64,000 nt of DNA from Marinobacterium ramblicola (GCF_019084545.1 NZ_JAHREP010000012.1:86887-150886); one strand, 5' to 3'. Positions 17,381 through 28,137 are shown, numbered from the stretch's first letter. The notes: a model not told the origin generated them from the sequence alone. Program-made: numbers and translations.

Positions 17381-19414
17381 TTACTTGATGCGCATGCCGG
17401 GCTGGGCGCCTGCGTGTGGCTCCAGAATCCAGAGATCCTGACCGCCGGGACCTGCCGCCAGCACCATCCCTTCGGAAACGCCAAACTTCATCTTGCGCGG
17501 CGCCAGGTTGGCCACCATCACGGTCAGCTTGCCCTCCAGGTCTTCGGGCTTGTAGGCGGATTTGATACCGGCAAAGACGTTGCGGGTTTCGCCGCCCAGA
17601 TCCAGTGTCAGTCGCAGCAGCTTATCGGCTCCATCAACATGCTCCGCCTTGGCGATGCGTACCACGCGCAGATCCACCTTGGCAAAGTCGGCGAACTCGA
17701 TGGTATCGGCGATCGGTTCCATCGTGCTGGCCGGCTTGGCAGTCGGGGCAGGAGCCGCTGCAGCTTGAAGATTCTGTTTCGAATCTTCGATCACCTTTTC
17801 GATCGCTTCCGGCTCGACGCGCTGCATCAGCGGCTTGAACTTGTTGATCTTGTGGTTGAGTAGCGGTTTCTCAACAGCGCTCCAGGCGAAATCGTCGATA
17901 TTGAGGAAGGCGGCGGCATCCTCGGCTACCTGCGGCAGTACCGGCGCCAGGTAGCTGACGATGACGCGGAACAGATTGATGCCCAGAGTGCAGCAGTCCT
18001 GTACCTCCTGGGCACGTGCGTCATCCTTTGCAATAGCCCAGGGTTCGGCAGTGTCGATATATTGGTTGGCCTTGTCGGCGATCTGCATGATCTCGCGCAT
18101 GGCGCGGGCGTACTCACGCTTCTCGTAGGCCTCGGCGATACTGCGCCCGGCAGATACCGCTTCGTGGTAGAGGCCGGCGTTGTTCAGTTCGTTGCCGAGC
18201 GTTCCGTCGAACTTCTTCTGGATGAAGCCGGCGCAACGGCTGGCGATGTTGACCACCTTGTTGACCAGATCGGCATTCACGCGCAGACGGAAGTCATCGA
18301 GGCTCAGGTCGATATCGTCGATGCCGGAGCCCAGTTTGGCGGCGAAATAGTAGCGCAGGTATTCCGGACGCAGATGGTTGAGGTAGGTCTCCGCCATGAT
18401 GAAGGTGCCGCGCGACTTGGACATCTTCTGGCCGTTGACGGTGAGGAAGCCGTGGCAGAACACGCCGGTCGGGGTGCGGAACTTGGCCCCGTGCAGCATC
18501 GCCGGCCAGAACAGGGTGTGGAAGTAGGCGATATCCTTGCCGATGAAGTGGTACAGCTCGGCATCGGATCCCGGTGCGAAGTATTCGTCAAAATCGACGC
18601 CGTTTTTATCGCACCAGTTCTTGAAACTGGCCATATAACCGATCGGCGCGTCCAGCCAGACATAGAAGTACTTGCCCGGTGCATCGGGGATCTCGAAGCC
18701 CCAGTAGGGCGCGTCGCGGGAGATATCCCACTGCTGCAGACCCGATTCGAACCACTCGTTGAGCTTGTGCTTCATCTGTGCCTGGACATGGCCGTCGACC
18801 CACTCGCGCAGGAACTGCTCGAAATCTTCCAGCTTGAAGAAGAAATGCTCGGAGTCTTTCTCGATCGGTGTGGCACCGGAGATCGCGGAGTAGGCGTTTT
18901 TCAGCTCGGTGGGCTGGTAAGTAGCACCACAGACTTCACAGGAGTCGCCATACTGATCCGCGGCGCCGCACTTCGGGCACTCGCCCTTGATGAAGCGGTC
19001 GGGCAGAAACATCTTCTTCTCTGGATCGTACGCCTGGGTGATGGTGCGGCGTGCGATATGACCCGCATCGCGCAGGCGCTGATAGATCAGCGTCGCGAAG
19101 TGACGGTTTTCGTCCGAGTGAGTAGAGTAGTAGTTATCGAACCCGACCATGAAACCGGCAAAGTCACGCTGGTGCTCGGTGCTGACCTGGTCGATCAATT
19201 GCTGCGGCTCAATGCCCAATTGATTGGCCTTGAGCATGATAGGGGTGCCATGAGCGTCATCGGCGCAGACGTAGGTACACTGGTGGCCGCGCTGCTTCTG
19301 GAATCGTACCCAGATATCGGTCTGGATATATTCGACGAGGTGGCCCAGATGGATAGGGCCGTTGGCGTAGGGCAGTGCACTGGTGACGAGAATCTTGCGC
19401 TTGCTGTCGGTCAT
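17381..19414 (-). CDS. metG: Methionyl-tRNA synthetase MetG
   Basis: 677 residues, the usual length of the E. coli-type enzyme. It charges tRNA-Met with methionine using ATP. Visible features are the HIGH-like motif PIHLGHL (about 20-26), a zinc knuckle with two CxxC pairs ([17 protein letters not shown], about 144-160), the KMSKS motif in [11 protein letters not shown] (about 330-340), and an appended C-terminal tRNA-binding domain (about 575-677, [21 protein letters not shown]) that makes the protein a dimer. It diverges from the HDOD gene. In many gammaproteobacteria metG neighbours apbC; here three genes lie between them. Confidence 0.97.
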   Translation of the reverse strand: MTDSKRKILVTSALPYANGPIHLGHLVEYIQTDIWVRFQKQRGHQCTYVCADDAHGTPIMLKANQLGIEPQQLIDQVSTEHQRDFAGFMVGFDNYYSTHSDENRHFATLIYQRLRDAGHIARRTITQAYDPEKKMFLPDRFIKGECPKCGAADQYGDSCEVCGATYQPTELKNAYSAISGATPIEKDSEHFFFKLEDFEQFLREWVDGHVQAQMKHKLNEWFESGLQQWDISRDAPYWGFEIPDAPGKYFYVWLDAPIGYMASFKNWCDKNGVDFDEYFAPGSDAELYHFIGKDIAYFHTLFWPAMLHGAKFRTPTGVFCHGFLTVNGQKMSKSRGTFIMAETYLNHLRPEYLRYYFAAKLGSGIDDIDLSLDDFRLRVNADLVNKVVNIASRCAGFIQKKFDGTLGNELNNAGLYHEAVSAGRSIAEAYEKREYARAMREIMQIADKANQYIDTAEPWAIAKDDARAQEVQDCCTLGINLFRVIVSYLAPVLPQVAEDAAAFLNIDDFAWSAVEKPLLNHKINKFKPLMQRVEPEAIEKVIEDSKQNLQAAAAPAPTAKPASTMEPIADTIEFADFAKVDLRVVRIAKAEHVDGADKLLRLTLDLGGETRNVFAGIKSAYKPEDLEGKLTVMVANLAPRKMKFGVSEGMVLAAGPGGQDLWILEPHAGAQPGMRIK

Positions 19415-19558
19415 CGGTAGCTCAAATCGGGTTCGTTAGAGATTCAGGCGCCTGATTCTACGCCGAATCTCGTCCGTTATGAAGGTGAAAGGCTTTGCCT
19501 CGGGCCAGTACTGAGCGAGAATGGCGCCAAATTCGATATGAGTAATCAGGGATGTGCA

Positions 19559-20761
19559 ATGGGCAGATTGATCATATGTGATCTGACTGAAGAGCAGGGT
19601 GGTCAGCTCGATTTTTCCGTGCTGCAGCCGGAGTATCTGGTTGGCCAGGAGGCGTTGTTCGACGCACTCGATCAGGGTGATGTGGAGTCGGTGATACTCA
19701 GGAGCCAGGGGGATGATCCCACAGCACACCTCTGCTTGCGTCAACTGGCCTTGCGCTGGCCCTGGGTGATCAGAATTCAGCAGAATATGGATGCCACGGC
19801 CCGCTATCAAGCGGAGGGGGGCGACGTGGCGGATGCGTCGTTGCCCTATAACGCCGAGGCGTCGCGGCTTGACTATATAATCGAGCGCACCCGGCCGGTG
19901 ATCGCCCGTCTTCGCAATCCCGCAATCGAAGCAATTATGGTCGAGTTGGGTGAGTTGCCGCCTTTGCCGGAACAGCTCGCCGGGCTGAACCAGATGATCG
20001 ATGAGCAGGCGAATGAAAGCACTGCCTCGGTTGCCCATCTATTCCGCGGCTGTATGCCCTACCTGAAGCAGCTGATGGAGTTGCTGAACAATCCGCTGCT
20101 TGGCTGCGATCGCCACCTGTTTAGTGTTAACGAGGCGGTACGTCTGGTGGGGCTGAGAACGCTGCGCGATCTTGGCATCATGGCGCATATCATCAACACC
20201 TTTCCGCAGCCGGAAGGCTGGAGCAGTTTCTCCTTCGAGCACCTGTTGGGCCGCAATCTGGTCTGTGCACATCTGGCCGAGCGCATAGCCCATAGCGTCG
20301 GGTCGGACCGGGTCAGTATGTCCAGTGCACTGGCTGCGGGGCTTTTTCATGATTTTGGTATGCGCGTTTTGGTGCGTTTGGACCAGCAGCGATACTTCCG
20401 GGTGATGGAAAAAGCCGCTGCCCTCAAACAGCCGGTCTATGCCGTTGAGAAGCTTGATTACAAGCTGACTCACGGTGAGCTGGGCGCGTCGATTCTGCGC
20501 CGCTGGGGGGTGTCGCCCCGGATCGTGCGCGCCGTGCTTTATCATCATGTGCCCAAGGCGGCGGGCGACAACACCTTTACCACCTTGACGGCTGCACATG
20601 TTGCAGATGCGATGCTGCCGCCACTGTTCAATACCATGGAGTGCCTGCTGGGCGGACGTCTGTCATTGAGCTATCTCGACTCAATTGGCGAGATGGAGCG
20701 GGTCAGCCTCTGGGAACGCCTGGCAAGCGATCACGGCAAGCAGCTGGAGGCGCACTGGTAG
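19559..20761 (+). CDS. HDOD-domain signalling protein
   Basis: About 400 residues. The first 110 residues form an EAL-like or unrecognised N-terminal part (MGRLIICDLTEEQGGQL). Residues about 125-330 form an HDOD domain (LPPLPEQLAGL, LNNPLLGCDRHLFSVNEAVRLVGLRTLRDLGI, ALAAGLFHDFGMRVL, THGELGASILRRWGVSPRIVRAVLYHH). HDOD domains resemble HD phosphodiesterases but usually lack the full metal site, and they regulate stress, motility or c-di-GMP signalling. The ATG at 19559 has an AGGGA-type site 8 bases upstream; another in-frame start is at 19538. It is divergent from metG. Confidence 0.82.
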   Translation: MGRLIICDLTEEQGGQLDFSVLQPEYLVGQEALFDALDQGDVESVILRSQGDDPTAHLCLRQLALRWPWVIRIQQNMDATARYQAEGGDVADASLPYNAEASRLDYIIERTRPVIARLRNPAIEAIMVELGELPPLPEQLAGLNQMIDEQANESTASVAHLFRGCMPYLKQLMELLNNPLLGCDRHLFSVNEAVRLVGLRTLRDLGIMAHIINTFPQPEGWSSFSFEHLLGRNLVCAHLAERIAHSVGSDRVSMSSALAAGLFHDFGMRVLVRLDQQRYFRVMEKAAALKQPVYAVEKLDYKLTHGELGASILRRWGVSPRIVRAVLYHHVPKAAGDNTFTTLTAAHVADAMLPPLFNTMECLLGGRLSLSYLDSIGEMERVSLWERLASDHGKQLEAHW

Positions 20762-20854
20762 CAGGGCTTGGCGTGACGCAACAAGTGGAGTTGGACCTGG
20801 CCGGGGCGCCTGATAGAATCGCGCCCTGTTTTGCCAACCCCGCCGAGGATGTCG

Positions 20855-21943
20855 ATGTCGTTGCCCCAGGTCGATCCGACCCAGTATGAAGCTCAGCTCA
20901 ACTGCAAACGTGAGCGAATCGAACAGGATTTCGCCGAGTTCGAACTACCCGAGATAGATCTCTATCGCTCGCCGGCGACGCACTATCGAATGCGCGCCGA
21001 GTTCCGGGTTTGGCACGACGGCGACGACCTCTACTACGTCATGTTCGAACCCGGTGATAATCGGACCCCAATCCGCCTCGAGGCCTGTCCAATGGTGTCC
21101 GAGCGGATCCACATCATGATGTTCGAACTGCTCGACGCTCTCCGCCCGGATCCACGTCTGCGCTTCAAGCTGTTTCAGGTCGATTTCCTCAGCACCCTGT
21201 CGGGTGAGCTGCTGGTCAGTCTGCTGTACCACCGGCCGATAGGGGAGGAGTGGATTGAAGCGGTACGGCCGCTGCGGGAAAAGTTCGGCATCGATATCGT
21301 CGGTCGCTCGCGCAAGAACAAGATCGTATTGGAGCGCGATTATGTGATCGAGCAGTTGGAGATCGACGGTCGCAGCTACAGCTACAAGCAGACCGAGAAC
21401 AGCTTTACCCAGCCCAACGCCGAAGTCTGTCGCCAGATGATCCACTGGACGCTGGATGCCAGCCGCGACGCCGGCGGCGATCTGGTGGAGTTCTACTGCG
21501 GCAACGGCAACTTTACCCTGCCGCTGGCCAAGAACTTCCGTCGCGTCGTGGCCACCGAGATCTCGAAGGAGTCGGTGCGTTCCGCACGCTTCAATATCGA
21601 GCAGAACGGCATCGATAATATCGATGTGCTGCGTATGCCGTCGGAGGATCTGTCGCTGGTGCTCAAGGGACAGAAAGAGACGCGCAAGGTTGCCGGGCTG
21701 GCGCTGGATGAGTGCGAGTTCACCACGGTGCTGGTGGACCCGCCCCGCGCCGGACTCGACGACGAAACCGTGTCGCAGGTGGTCGAATACCCGCACATAC
21801 TCTATATCTCATGTAATCCTGAAACGCTGAGGGAGAACCTGAGGGAGATTACCAAGACGCACAGGATCGAGCGCTTTGCGATCTTCGATCAGTTTCCCTA
21901 TACCCACCATCTTGAGTGCGGTGTCTATCTGACCCGCATCTGA
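20855..21943 (+). CDS. trmA: tRNA (uracil-5-)-methyltransferase TrmA
   Basis: About 362 residues from the ATG at 20855 (MSLPQVDPTQYEAQL), chosen because GAGG lies 7 bases upstream and the N-terminus then aligns with E. coli TrmA (366 residues). TrmA uses SAM to methylate U54 of tRNA to ribothymidine. It has the usual blocks: YRMRAEFRVWHDGDDLYYVMF, ENSFTQPNAEV, SAM site EFYCGNGNFTLPLAKNF (about 212-228), DPPRAGLDDET, catalytic Cys in YISCNPETL (about 318) and FDQFPYTHHLECGVYL. It lies about 95 bp after the HDOD gene. Confidence 0.96.
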   Translation: MSLPQVDPTQYEAQLNCKRERIEQDFAEFELPEIDLYRSPATHYRMRAEFRVWHDGDDLYYVMFEPGDNRTPIRLEACPMVSERIHIMMFELLDALRPDPRLRFKLFQVDFLSTLSGELLVSLLYHRPIGEEWIEAVRPLREKFGIDIVGRSRKNKIVLERDYVIEQLEIDGRSYSYKQTENSFTQPNAEVCRQMIHWTLDASRDAGGDLVEFYCGNGNFTLPLAKNFRRVVATEISKESVRSARFNIEQNGIDNIDVLRMPSEDLSLVLKGQKETRKVAGLALDECEFTTVLVDPPRAGLDDETVSQVVEYPHILYISCNPETLRENLREITKTHRIERFAIFDQFPYTHHLECGVYLTRI

Positions 21944-21976
21944 TCCGCATCAGACCGGAGTCGCCGTGGAGGGCGT

Positions 21977-24900
21977 ATGGCGTCAAGGCAAGAGGAACAC
22001 CTGAGACACTATCGCCCGCTCTGGCGGATCGCCGGATTTCTGCCCTTTATCGGCGTTGCGTTTCTCAATGCGATGCTGGATCTGGGGCACAAGATCCTGA
22101 TCCAGAACACCCTGTTCAAGTCCTACGACGGTCCCGAGCAGGTGCTGCTGACAGCGGTGGTCAACGCCCTGATCCTGCTGCCGTTCATCATGCTGTTTAC
22201 CCCTGCAGGGTTTCTCTCCGATCGATACTCCAAGCCGAAGGTGATGCGGGTGTCGGCCGCCGTGGCGGTGGTGCTCACCTTTGTCATCACGCTCTGCTAC
22301 TACCAGGGCTGGTTTATCCCCGCCTTCGCGATGACCTTTCTGTTGGCGATGCAGAGTGCGCTCTATTCGCCGGCCAAGTACGGCTATATCCGCGAACTGG
22401 TCGGTAGCGATAACCTCAGCGGCGCCAACGGCTGGGTCCAGGCGGCGACGATCATCGCGATCCTGGGGGCGATTGTACTGTTTTCGCTGCTGTTCGAGCT
22501 TCGGCTCGAACAGACGACGCTGATTGAGCACACCCCCGAACAGATTCTGCGCCAGGTGGCGCCGTTGGGCTGGCTGCTGGTAGTGCTGGCGCTTATCGAG
22601 TGGTTGATGGCGCTGCGTCTTGGCACGGGCGTGGCGCAGCCCGAACTCAAGCTGGACAGGCGTGAATACCTCAGCGGACGGCTGCTGAAGCGCAATCTGT
22701 CACGCATCTATCGACACCGCCCTATCCTCTGGTCGGTGCTGGGGTTGGCGCTGTTCTGGTCGATCAGCCAGGTGATGGTGGCGGTATACCCGGCCTATGT
22801 GAAAGCCCATCTCGGCGAGCTGAACACCTTCCTGATCCAGGGCGCCATGGCGCTGGCCGGCGTCGGAATTCTGTGTGGCTCGATCTTCGCCGCGTCGGTG
22901 TCCCGCCACCATATCAATACCGGTCTGGTGCCGGCTGGTGCACTGATCGTCACCTTGGGCCTTGCATTACTGCCGGTGAGTCAATCGCTGGGGCATGCGG
23001 CCATACTGTTTTTTGCCATCGGCCTGGGTGGGGCGATGACCATCGTGCCGCTGAATGCGCTGATCCAGTTTCATGCGCCGGAGGGCGAAAGCGGATCGAT
23101 ACTGGCCGGTAACAACTTCCTGCAGAACGTGGCGATGTTCAGCTGTCTGCTCGGCACCGTGGCCAGTGCGTTCGCCGAGGTGCCGGCACGCATTCTGTTG
23201 GTTGTGCTGGCGCTGAGTGCTGCAGCAGGGGCTGTGCTGGCGTTCGTGCGCCTGCCAGAGGCGTTACTTCGCTTGCTGGTGCGGATGCTGATGCGTAACC
23301 GCTATCGCCTTGAGGTACTGGGGTTCGAACATATGCCGGCGGATGGCAAGGGGGTGCTGCTGCTGGGTAACCATATCAGCTGGCTCGACTGGGCCATCGT
23401 GCAGCTGGCCTGTCCGCGCCACGTCCACTTCGTTATGGAACGCTCTATCTATGAGCGCCGTTACCTGAAGTGGTTGCTCGATCTCTACCGTGTAATTCCG
23501 ATCTCGCCGGCCAGCAGTCGTGATGCGATGGCCAGGGTTGCTGCCCTGCTGCAGAAGGGTGAGGTGGTGTGCCTGTTCCCGGAGGGGGCGATCAGCTATA
23601 GCGGACAGTTGGCGCCCTTCAAACAGGGCTTTGAGCGTATCGCACGGGAGGTGGATGCCGACCAGGTCGAGATCCTGCCCTTCTATCTGCGTGGGCTCTG
23701 GGGCAGTCGGTTCTCGCGTTCCAATGCGCGCTTGAAAGACGCGCGCAGGGCAGGCTGGAAACGTGACGTGATTGTCGCCTTCGGCGAGCCGATGGCGGTG
23801 ACGGCCAGTGCGGTCGATGTCCGTCAGGCGGTATCGATCCTGTCGATCAAGGCCTGGGAGGCCTATACCGATACTCTGCCGACCTTGCCACGTGCTTTCG
23901 TCCGCACCGCACGAGAGGCACCCTCTGAGTGGGCGCTGGCGGATCTTAACGGTCCGGCGCTCAGTCATCTACGAGTGTTGACCGGGTGCGCGCTGTTGCG
24001 ACGGCGGCTGAAGCGCTGCCAGGGCCAACGCGTAGCTGTGCTATTGCCGTCGGCGCCTGGCGGGGTTATCGGTACGCTGGCGTTAATGATGAGCGGACGC
24101 ACGCTGGTACCGTTGAACTACACAGCACCGGTGGCGGTGCTCGAGCGCTGTTGCGAGCGGGCCGGTGTGGAGACGGTGGTCACCTCGCGTCAGTTCATCG
24201 AGCGCCTTGAGCAGCGGGGTATCGATATGAAGCCGCTGCTGGCCAAGCTGTCGGTGATCGAACTCGAGTCGCTGAAGCAGAGTATTGGGCAGTTGGAGAG
24301 TGTTCTGACACTGTTGCAGGTACGTTTGATGCCGGTGGCTTTGCTGGAGCGTTGGTTGGGAGGCAGGCGTCGACTGGATGATACGGCGGCGATACTGTTC
24401 TCCTCCGGCAGCGAGGGAGAGCCTAAAGGGGTGATGCTCAGTCATCGCAATATCATGGCCAACCTCAAGCAGATCGCCGATGTGTTCAACATCCGTGACG
24501 ATGACTGCGTGCTTGGCACCTTGCCCCTGTTTCATGCCTTTGGTCTGACCGCGACCACCATGATGCCGTTGATCGAAGGGGTGCCGCTGGTGTGCCACCC
24601 GGATCCAACCGACGCGGTCAATGTCGGTAAAGCGGTAGCGCGCTGGCGGGCGACGCTGCTGTGCGGTACCAGCACGTTCCTACGCCTGTATACCCGTCAA
24701 AGCCGCCTGATACCGGCGATGTTCGAGTCTTTGCGCCTGGTGGTCGCCGGCGCCGAAAAGCTGTCACCACAGGTGCGGGAGCAGTTTGAAAGCCGCTTCC
24801 ATAAAACGGTGCTGGAAGGGTATGGCTGTACCGAAACCACGCCGGTGGCCAGTGTGAATCTGCCCGATTATCTCGATACCAGCTACTGGACACTGCAGGT

Positions 24901-25504
24901 CGGCAACAAGCCCGGGACCGTCGGTATGGCATTGCCGGGCTCCTGGTTCAGCATCGTCGATCCGGAGAGTTTGGAGCCGCTGCCGGTCGGCGAAAGCGGG
25001 ATGGTATTGATTGGCGGTACGCAGATCATGCGGGGGTATCTGGATGATCCGGAGCGCACACGGCGGGTGATCATCGAGCGTGATGGCGTGCGTTGGTATG
25101 TCAGCGGCGACAAGGGGTATCTCGATACCGATGGTTTCCTTACGCTGGTGGATCGCTACTCCCGCTTTATCAAAGTCGGCGGCGAGATGATTTCGCTTGG
25201 CGCCGTGGAGGAGCATGCTCGACAGATATTGGCGGCCGAGGTGGAGCTGATGGCGACCTCTGTGCCGGATCGGCGCAAGGGGGAGCAGGTGGTATTGCTC
25301 GTTGGATCCGAGGAGGCAGGCGAATCGGATGCGTTGGCCGCTGAACTGCGTCAGCGCCTGATCGACGGCGGGATGCCTGGGCTGATGCTGCCGGCACGTG
25401 TATTTGTCTTGCCATATCTACCCTGCCTGGGCAGTGGAAAGCCCGATCTTAAAGGCGCCAAGCAAACGGCACTGGACTTGATAGGGATGGATTCGTCACA
25501 ATAA
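21977..25504 (+). CDS. MFS transporter-acyltransferase-acyl-ACP synthetase fusion (LplT-Aas type)
   Basis: A very large, 1175-residue protein in three modules. (1) An LplT-like major-facilitator transporter with about 12 helices (1-415; GFLSDRYSKPKVMRVSAA loop). (2) A PlsC-type 1-acyl-glycerophosphate acyltransferase (about 435-640) with NHISWLD (HX4D) and FPEGAIS. (3) An AMP-forming acyl-ACP/CoA synthetase (about 670-1175) with ILFSSGSEGEPKGV, LEGYGCTETTPVAS, WYVSGDKGYLD and a C-terminal KPDLKGAK segment. In E. coli lplT and aas are separate neighbours; together they flip lysophosphatidylethanolamine inward and re-acylate it. This fusion would keep import and repair in one polypeptide. It is 33 bp after trmA, same direction. 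Confidence 0.92.
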   Translation: MASRQEEHLRHYRPLWRIAGFLPFIGVAFLNAMLDLGHKILIQNTLFKSYDGPEQVLLTAVVNALILLPFIMLFTPAGFLSDRYSKPKVMRVSAAVAVVLTFVITLCYYQGWFIPAFAMTFLLAMQSALYSPAKYGYIRELVGSDNLSGANGWVQAATIIAILGAIVLFSLLFELRLEQTTLIEHTPEQILRQVAPLGWLLVVLALIEWLMALRLGTGVAQPELKLDRREYLSGRLLKRNLSRIYRHRPILWSVLGLALFWSISQVMVAVYPAYVKAHLGELNTFLIQGAMALAGVGILCGSIFAASVSRHHINTGLVPAGALIVTLGLALLPVSQSLGHAAILFFAIGLGGAMTIVPLNALIQFHAPEGESGSILAGNNFLQNVAMFSCLLGTVASAFAEVPARILLVVLALSAAAGAVLAFVRLPEALLRLLVRMLMRNRYRLEVLGFEHMPADGKGVLLLGNHISWLDWAIVQLACPRHVHFVMERSIYERRYLKWLLDLYRVIPISPASSRDAMARVAALLQKGEVVCLFPEGAISYSGQLAPFKQGFERIAREVDADQVEILPFYLRGLWGSRFSRSNARLKDARRAGWKRDVIVAFGEPMAVTASAVDVRQAVSILSIKAWEAYTDTLPTLPRAFVRTAREAPSEWALADLNGPALSHLRVLTGCALLRRRLKRCQGQRVAVLLPSAPGGVIGTLALMMSGRTLVPLNYTAPVAVLERCCERAGVETVVTSRQFIERLEQRGIDMKPLLAKLSVIELESLKQSIGQLESVLTLLQVRLMPVALLERWLGGRRRLDDTAAILFSSGSEGEPKGVMLSHRNIMANLKQIADVFNIRDDDCVLGTLPLFHAFGLTATTMMPLIEGVPLVCHPDPTDAVNVGKAVARWRATLLCGTSTFLRLYTRQSRLIPAMFESLRLVVAGAEKLSPQVREQFESRFHKTVLEGYGCTETTPVASVNLPDYLDTSYWTLQVGNKPGTVGMALPGSWFSIVDPESLEPLPVGESGMVLIGGTQIMRGYLDDPERTRRVIIERDGVRWYVSGDKGYLDTDGFLTLVDRYSRFIKVGGEMISLGAVEEHARQILAAEVELMATSVPDRRKGEQVVLLVGSEEAGESDALAAELRQRLIDGGMPGLMLPARVFVLPYLPCLGSGKPDLKGAKQTALDLIGMDSSQ

Positions 25505-25560
25505 CCGACATAAGTAGTCGGAATTGTCTGTCCCGTTTAGCGTGTACAAGAGGTAAATCG

Positions 25561-26655
25561 ATGTCAGAGCTTGATCGAGCCCGCATTCAAGGGTGTATCG
25601 AAAGTTGGGTGGATCCCGTGCTTGAGCAGTCGCTGGGTAGTGTCGGCGCCGTTAAGTCTGTGGCCATAGAGGGGAAGCGGGTCAGTGTAGCGCTTGAGCT
25701 ACCCTACGCCTGTGCGCATGAGCACGGCACGTTGAAGCGCGCGCTGTCTGCCAGCCTGGCTGAAGTCAGTGCCGAGGCTGAACTGGAGCTTCAGATCACC
25801 CAGAAGATCGCGGCGCACAGTGGGCAGCACAAGCTGCCGGGGCTTGAGGGGGTGCGCAACATTATCGCCGTCGCCTCCGGCAAGGGCGGGGTCGGCAAGT
25901 CGACCACGACCACCAATCTGGCGTTGGCGCTGAAAGCCCAGGGCGCGCGTGTGGGTGTGTTGGATGCCGATATCTACGGACCGAGTCAGGGGATGATGCT
26001 GGGGGTGCCATCGGGGACTCGTCCGCAGACCGCCGAGGAGAAGTACTTCCTGCCGGTGGAGAGTCTGGGCGTACAGGTGATGTCGATGAGCTTCCTGGTC
26101 GATGACAATACACCGATGGTGTGGCGTGGGCCGATGGTCAGCGGTGCGCTGCAGCAGCTGTTGAACCAGACCCGCTGGGACGATCTCGACTATCTGTTGA
26201 TCGATATGCCGCCCGGTACCGGCGATATCCAGCTGACCCTGTCGCAACGCGTACCGGTATCGGGTGCCGTGATCGTGACCACGCCGCAGGATATTGCGCT
26301 GCTCGACGCCTGCAAGGGGATCGAGATGTTCCGCAAGGTGGATATCCCGGTGTTGGGCGTGATCGAAAACATGAGCACCCATATCTGCAGCAACTGCGGT
26401 CACGAAGAGGCGATCTTCGGCAGCGGTGGCGGTGACAGGCTGGCCAAGGATTATCAATGCGAACTGCTCGGCCAGATGCCGTTGGCACTGGCGATTCGTG
26501 AACAGGCGGATGCTGGCAAGCCCAGCGTGGTAGCGGATCCGGAAGGGCCTCACGCCCAGCGCTATCTGGAGATCGCCGCGAAACTGTCGGCCCGGCTGGC
26601 GCAACGCGCGAGCCAATCGAGCCGCATCCCCAATATCTCAATTTTCGGTGACTGA
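25561..26655 (+). CDS. apbC: Iron-sulfur cluster carrier ApbC/Mrp
   Basis: 364 residues. Residues 1-90 are a MIP18/DUF59-type domain (YACAHEHGTLKRALSASLAEV). Residues about 100-350 are a deviant Walker A NTPase: ASGKGGVGKSTTTTNLALAL (about 104-122), DADIYGPSQGMMLG, LLIDMPPGTGDIQLTL and CxxC in HICSNCGH (about 273-280) that binds the cluster between two subunits. ApbC/Mrp transfers 4Fe-4S clusters to target enzymes. It starts 56 bp after the LplT-Aas-type gene and ends before a strong inverted repeat. Length and motifs are normal. Confidence 0.95.
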   Translation: MSELDRARIQGCIESWVDPVLEQSLGSVGAVKSVAIEGKRVSVALELPYACAHEHGTLKRALSASLAEVSAEAELELQITQKIAAHSGQHKLPGLEGVRNIIAVASGKGGVGKSTTTTNLALALKAQGARVGVLDADIYGPSQGMMLGVPSGTRPQTAEEKYFLPVESLGVQVMSMSFLVDDNTPMVWRGPMVSGALQQLLNQTRWDDLDYLLIDMPPGTGDIQLTLSQRVPVSGAVIVTTPQDIALLDACKGIEMFRKVDIPVLGVIENMSTHICSNCGHEEAIFGSGGGDRLAKDYQCELLGQMPLALAIREQADAGKPSVVADPEGPHAQRYLEIAAKLSARLAQRASQSSRIPNISIFGD

Positions 26656-26685
26656 TCCAGTCGGCCTCTGATGGCGATGCCGATC

Positions 26686-26723
26686 CGGGTTATCGGAGTC
26701 GAGTAATCGACCCCGATAACCCG
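26686..26723 (+). terminator. Inverted repeat between apbC and dcd
   Basis: CGGGTTATCGG (26686-26696) and its exact complement (26713-26723) enclose a 16-base loop that holds a second 5-bp stem (GTCGA/TCGAC). There is no T-run directly after it, so it may end apbC transcription weakly or act as a stable RNA structure. Confidence 0.5.
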
Positions 26724-26805
26724 TTGATACTGGCGTTTTTGCACTGAAGCACTGTAGAATGGCGCCTCTTTATCTCCGTGCAGACAGGGGCTGGAACAGG
26801 TTTTT

Positions 26806-27372
26806 ATGGGTATCAAGTCAGACAGCTGGATTCGCCGGATGGCGGCCGAACAGAAGATGATCGAGCCATTCGAGCCGTCACAGGTGCGTCGTGTCAACGA
26901 CCAGCCGATCGTATCCTATGGCACCTCGAGCTATGGCTACGATGTACGCTGTGCTGATGAGTTCAAGATATTCACCAACATCAACTCCTCTGTCGTCGAT
27001 CCGAAAAATTTTGACGACGGCAGCTTTGTTGATGTGAAATCCGATGTCTGCATCATTCCGCCCAACTCCTTCGCCCTGGCGCGTACCGTCGAGTATTTCC
27101 GCATCCCGCGCGATGTGCTGACGATCTGCCTGGGCAAGAGCACCTATGCCCGCTGCGGCATCATCGTCAACGTTACGCCGCTCGAGCCCGAATGGGAGGG
27201 GCACGTCACATTGGAGTTTTCCAACACCACTCCACTGCCGGCGAAGATCTATGCCCATGAGGGGGTCGCCCAGATGCTGTTCCTCGGGGCCGATGAGGTG
27301 TGCGAAACCTCTTACCGCGACCGTGGTGGCAAGTACCAGGGCCAGACAGGCGTCGTTGTGCCCAGGACCTGA
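26806..27372 (+). CDS. dcd: dCTP deaminase Dcd
   Basis: 188 residues, the standard length. It deaminates dCTP to dUTP, feeding dTTP synthesis, and acts as a homotrimer. Motifs include [17 protein letters not shown] near residues 35-52, [55 protein letters not shown] (with the catalytic Glu in [13 protein letters not shown]) and [10 protein letters not shown] at the C-terminus. It is followed 20 bp downstream by an unknown gene, probably cotranscribed. Confidence 0.97.
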   Translation: MGIKSDSWIRRMAAEQKMIEPFEPSQVRRVNDQPIVSYGTSSYGYDVRCADEFKIFTNINSSVVDPKNFDDGSFVDVKSDVCIIPPNSFALARTVEYFRIPRDVLTICLGKSTYARCGIIVNVTPLEPEWEGHVTLEFSNTTPLPAKIYAHEGVAQMLFLGADEVCETSYRDRGGKYQGQTGVVVPRT

Positions 27373-27392
27373 GAGCAGATCATTCGTAATCC

Positions 27393-28034
27393 ATGAACAT
27401 TAGTCTCAAGCAGATAGAAGATTTCTGGCATCAGGTTGAGCGTACGCTCGATCAGCTGCTGGCGAGCCAGGGTGACACGCAGTTCGAGGCGGACTCGCTG
27501 CTGGCTGCCTATCGCCTGTCGTTGCAGAAGATCGATCGCAATCTGACCTTCCACTTCGAGCGTGAATCCGACGGCGGTCCGGTGGAGATGGTCTTTGGTT
27601 GCGATGGTTACCCGGAGTCGATCCACGCCGTACTCAGCGTCGTGGGCGCGGCACCGGCGTTGAGCGGTATCAACTTTCGCGCCTTCAACGAGCGCTATGA
27701 TCCGGTGCCGGCGTTCGTCAACATGGGTGACGAGCTGTGCGAGATCGATGAGTTCTGGTGCTCCCTGCGGGAGTTGAACGGAAAGCTGCAGCTGGCGATC
27801 TACCTGGTCGATGCGCCGAAGATCCTGGAGATGGATCCGCGTGTCGAGGCGGCGATGATCCTGCTCGATGCGCTGATCGGCGAGTACGAGCTGATGACCC
27901 GTGTCTGGTCGCTGGACTGGTACGAGCTGCCGGCCGATCCTGTCGACTTTGGGTTGATGCCGCTGTCTCACCTTCGTCACGCTTTCGACGAGATGAAAGC
28001 GAGCGTTGCACCTGTCGGTATCACCATCCACTGA
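27393..28034 (+). CDS. Conserved hypothetical protein downstream of dcd
   Basis: 213 residues, acidic (many Asp/Glu), with no signal peptide and no membrane segment. The pattern FHFERESDGGPVEMVFGCDGYPESIHAVLSVVGAAPAL then INFRAFNERYDPVP resembles a family of small bacterial proteins that I can compare in outline but cannot name. The C-terminal half is mainly helical (LEMDPRVEAAMILLDALIGEYELMTRVW). It has a ribosome-like spacing after dcd and is followed by another unknown acidic protein gene. No function assigned. Confidence 0.65.
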   Translation: MNISLKQIEDFWHQVERTLDQLLASQGDTQFEADSLLAAYRLSLQKIDRNLTFHFERESDGGPVEMVFGCDGYPESIHAVLSVVGAAPALSGINFRAFNERYDPVPAFVNMGDELCEIDEFWCSLRELNGKLQLAIYLVDAPKILEMDPRVEAAMILLDALIGEYELMTRVWSLDWYELPADPVDFGLMPLSHLRHAFDEMKASVAPVGITIH

Positions 28035-28137
28035 TCATGGACGTCAGATTTATCTTTTTTGCGTCTGCGCAGTTGGGCAAGCCCCGTGATGACGGTTAGT
28101 ATTAAGTCTGATTACGCATGCATTGGGAGAGCCTGAT

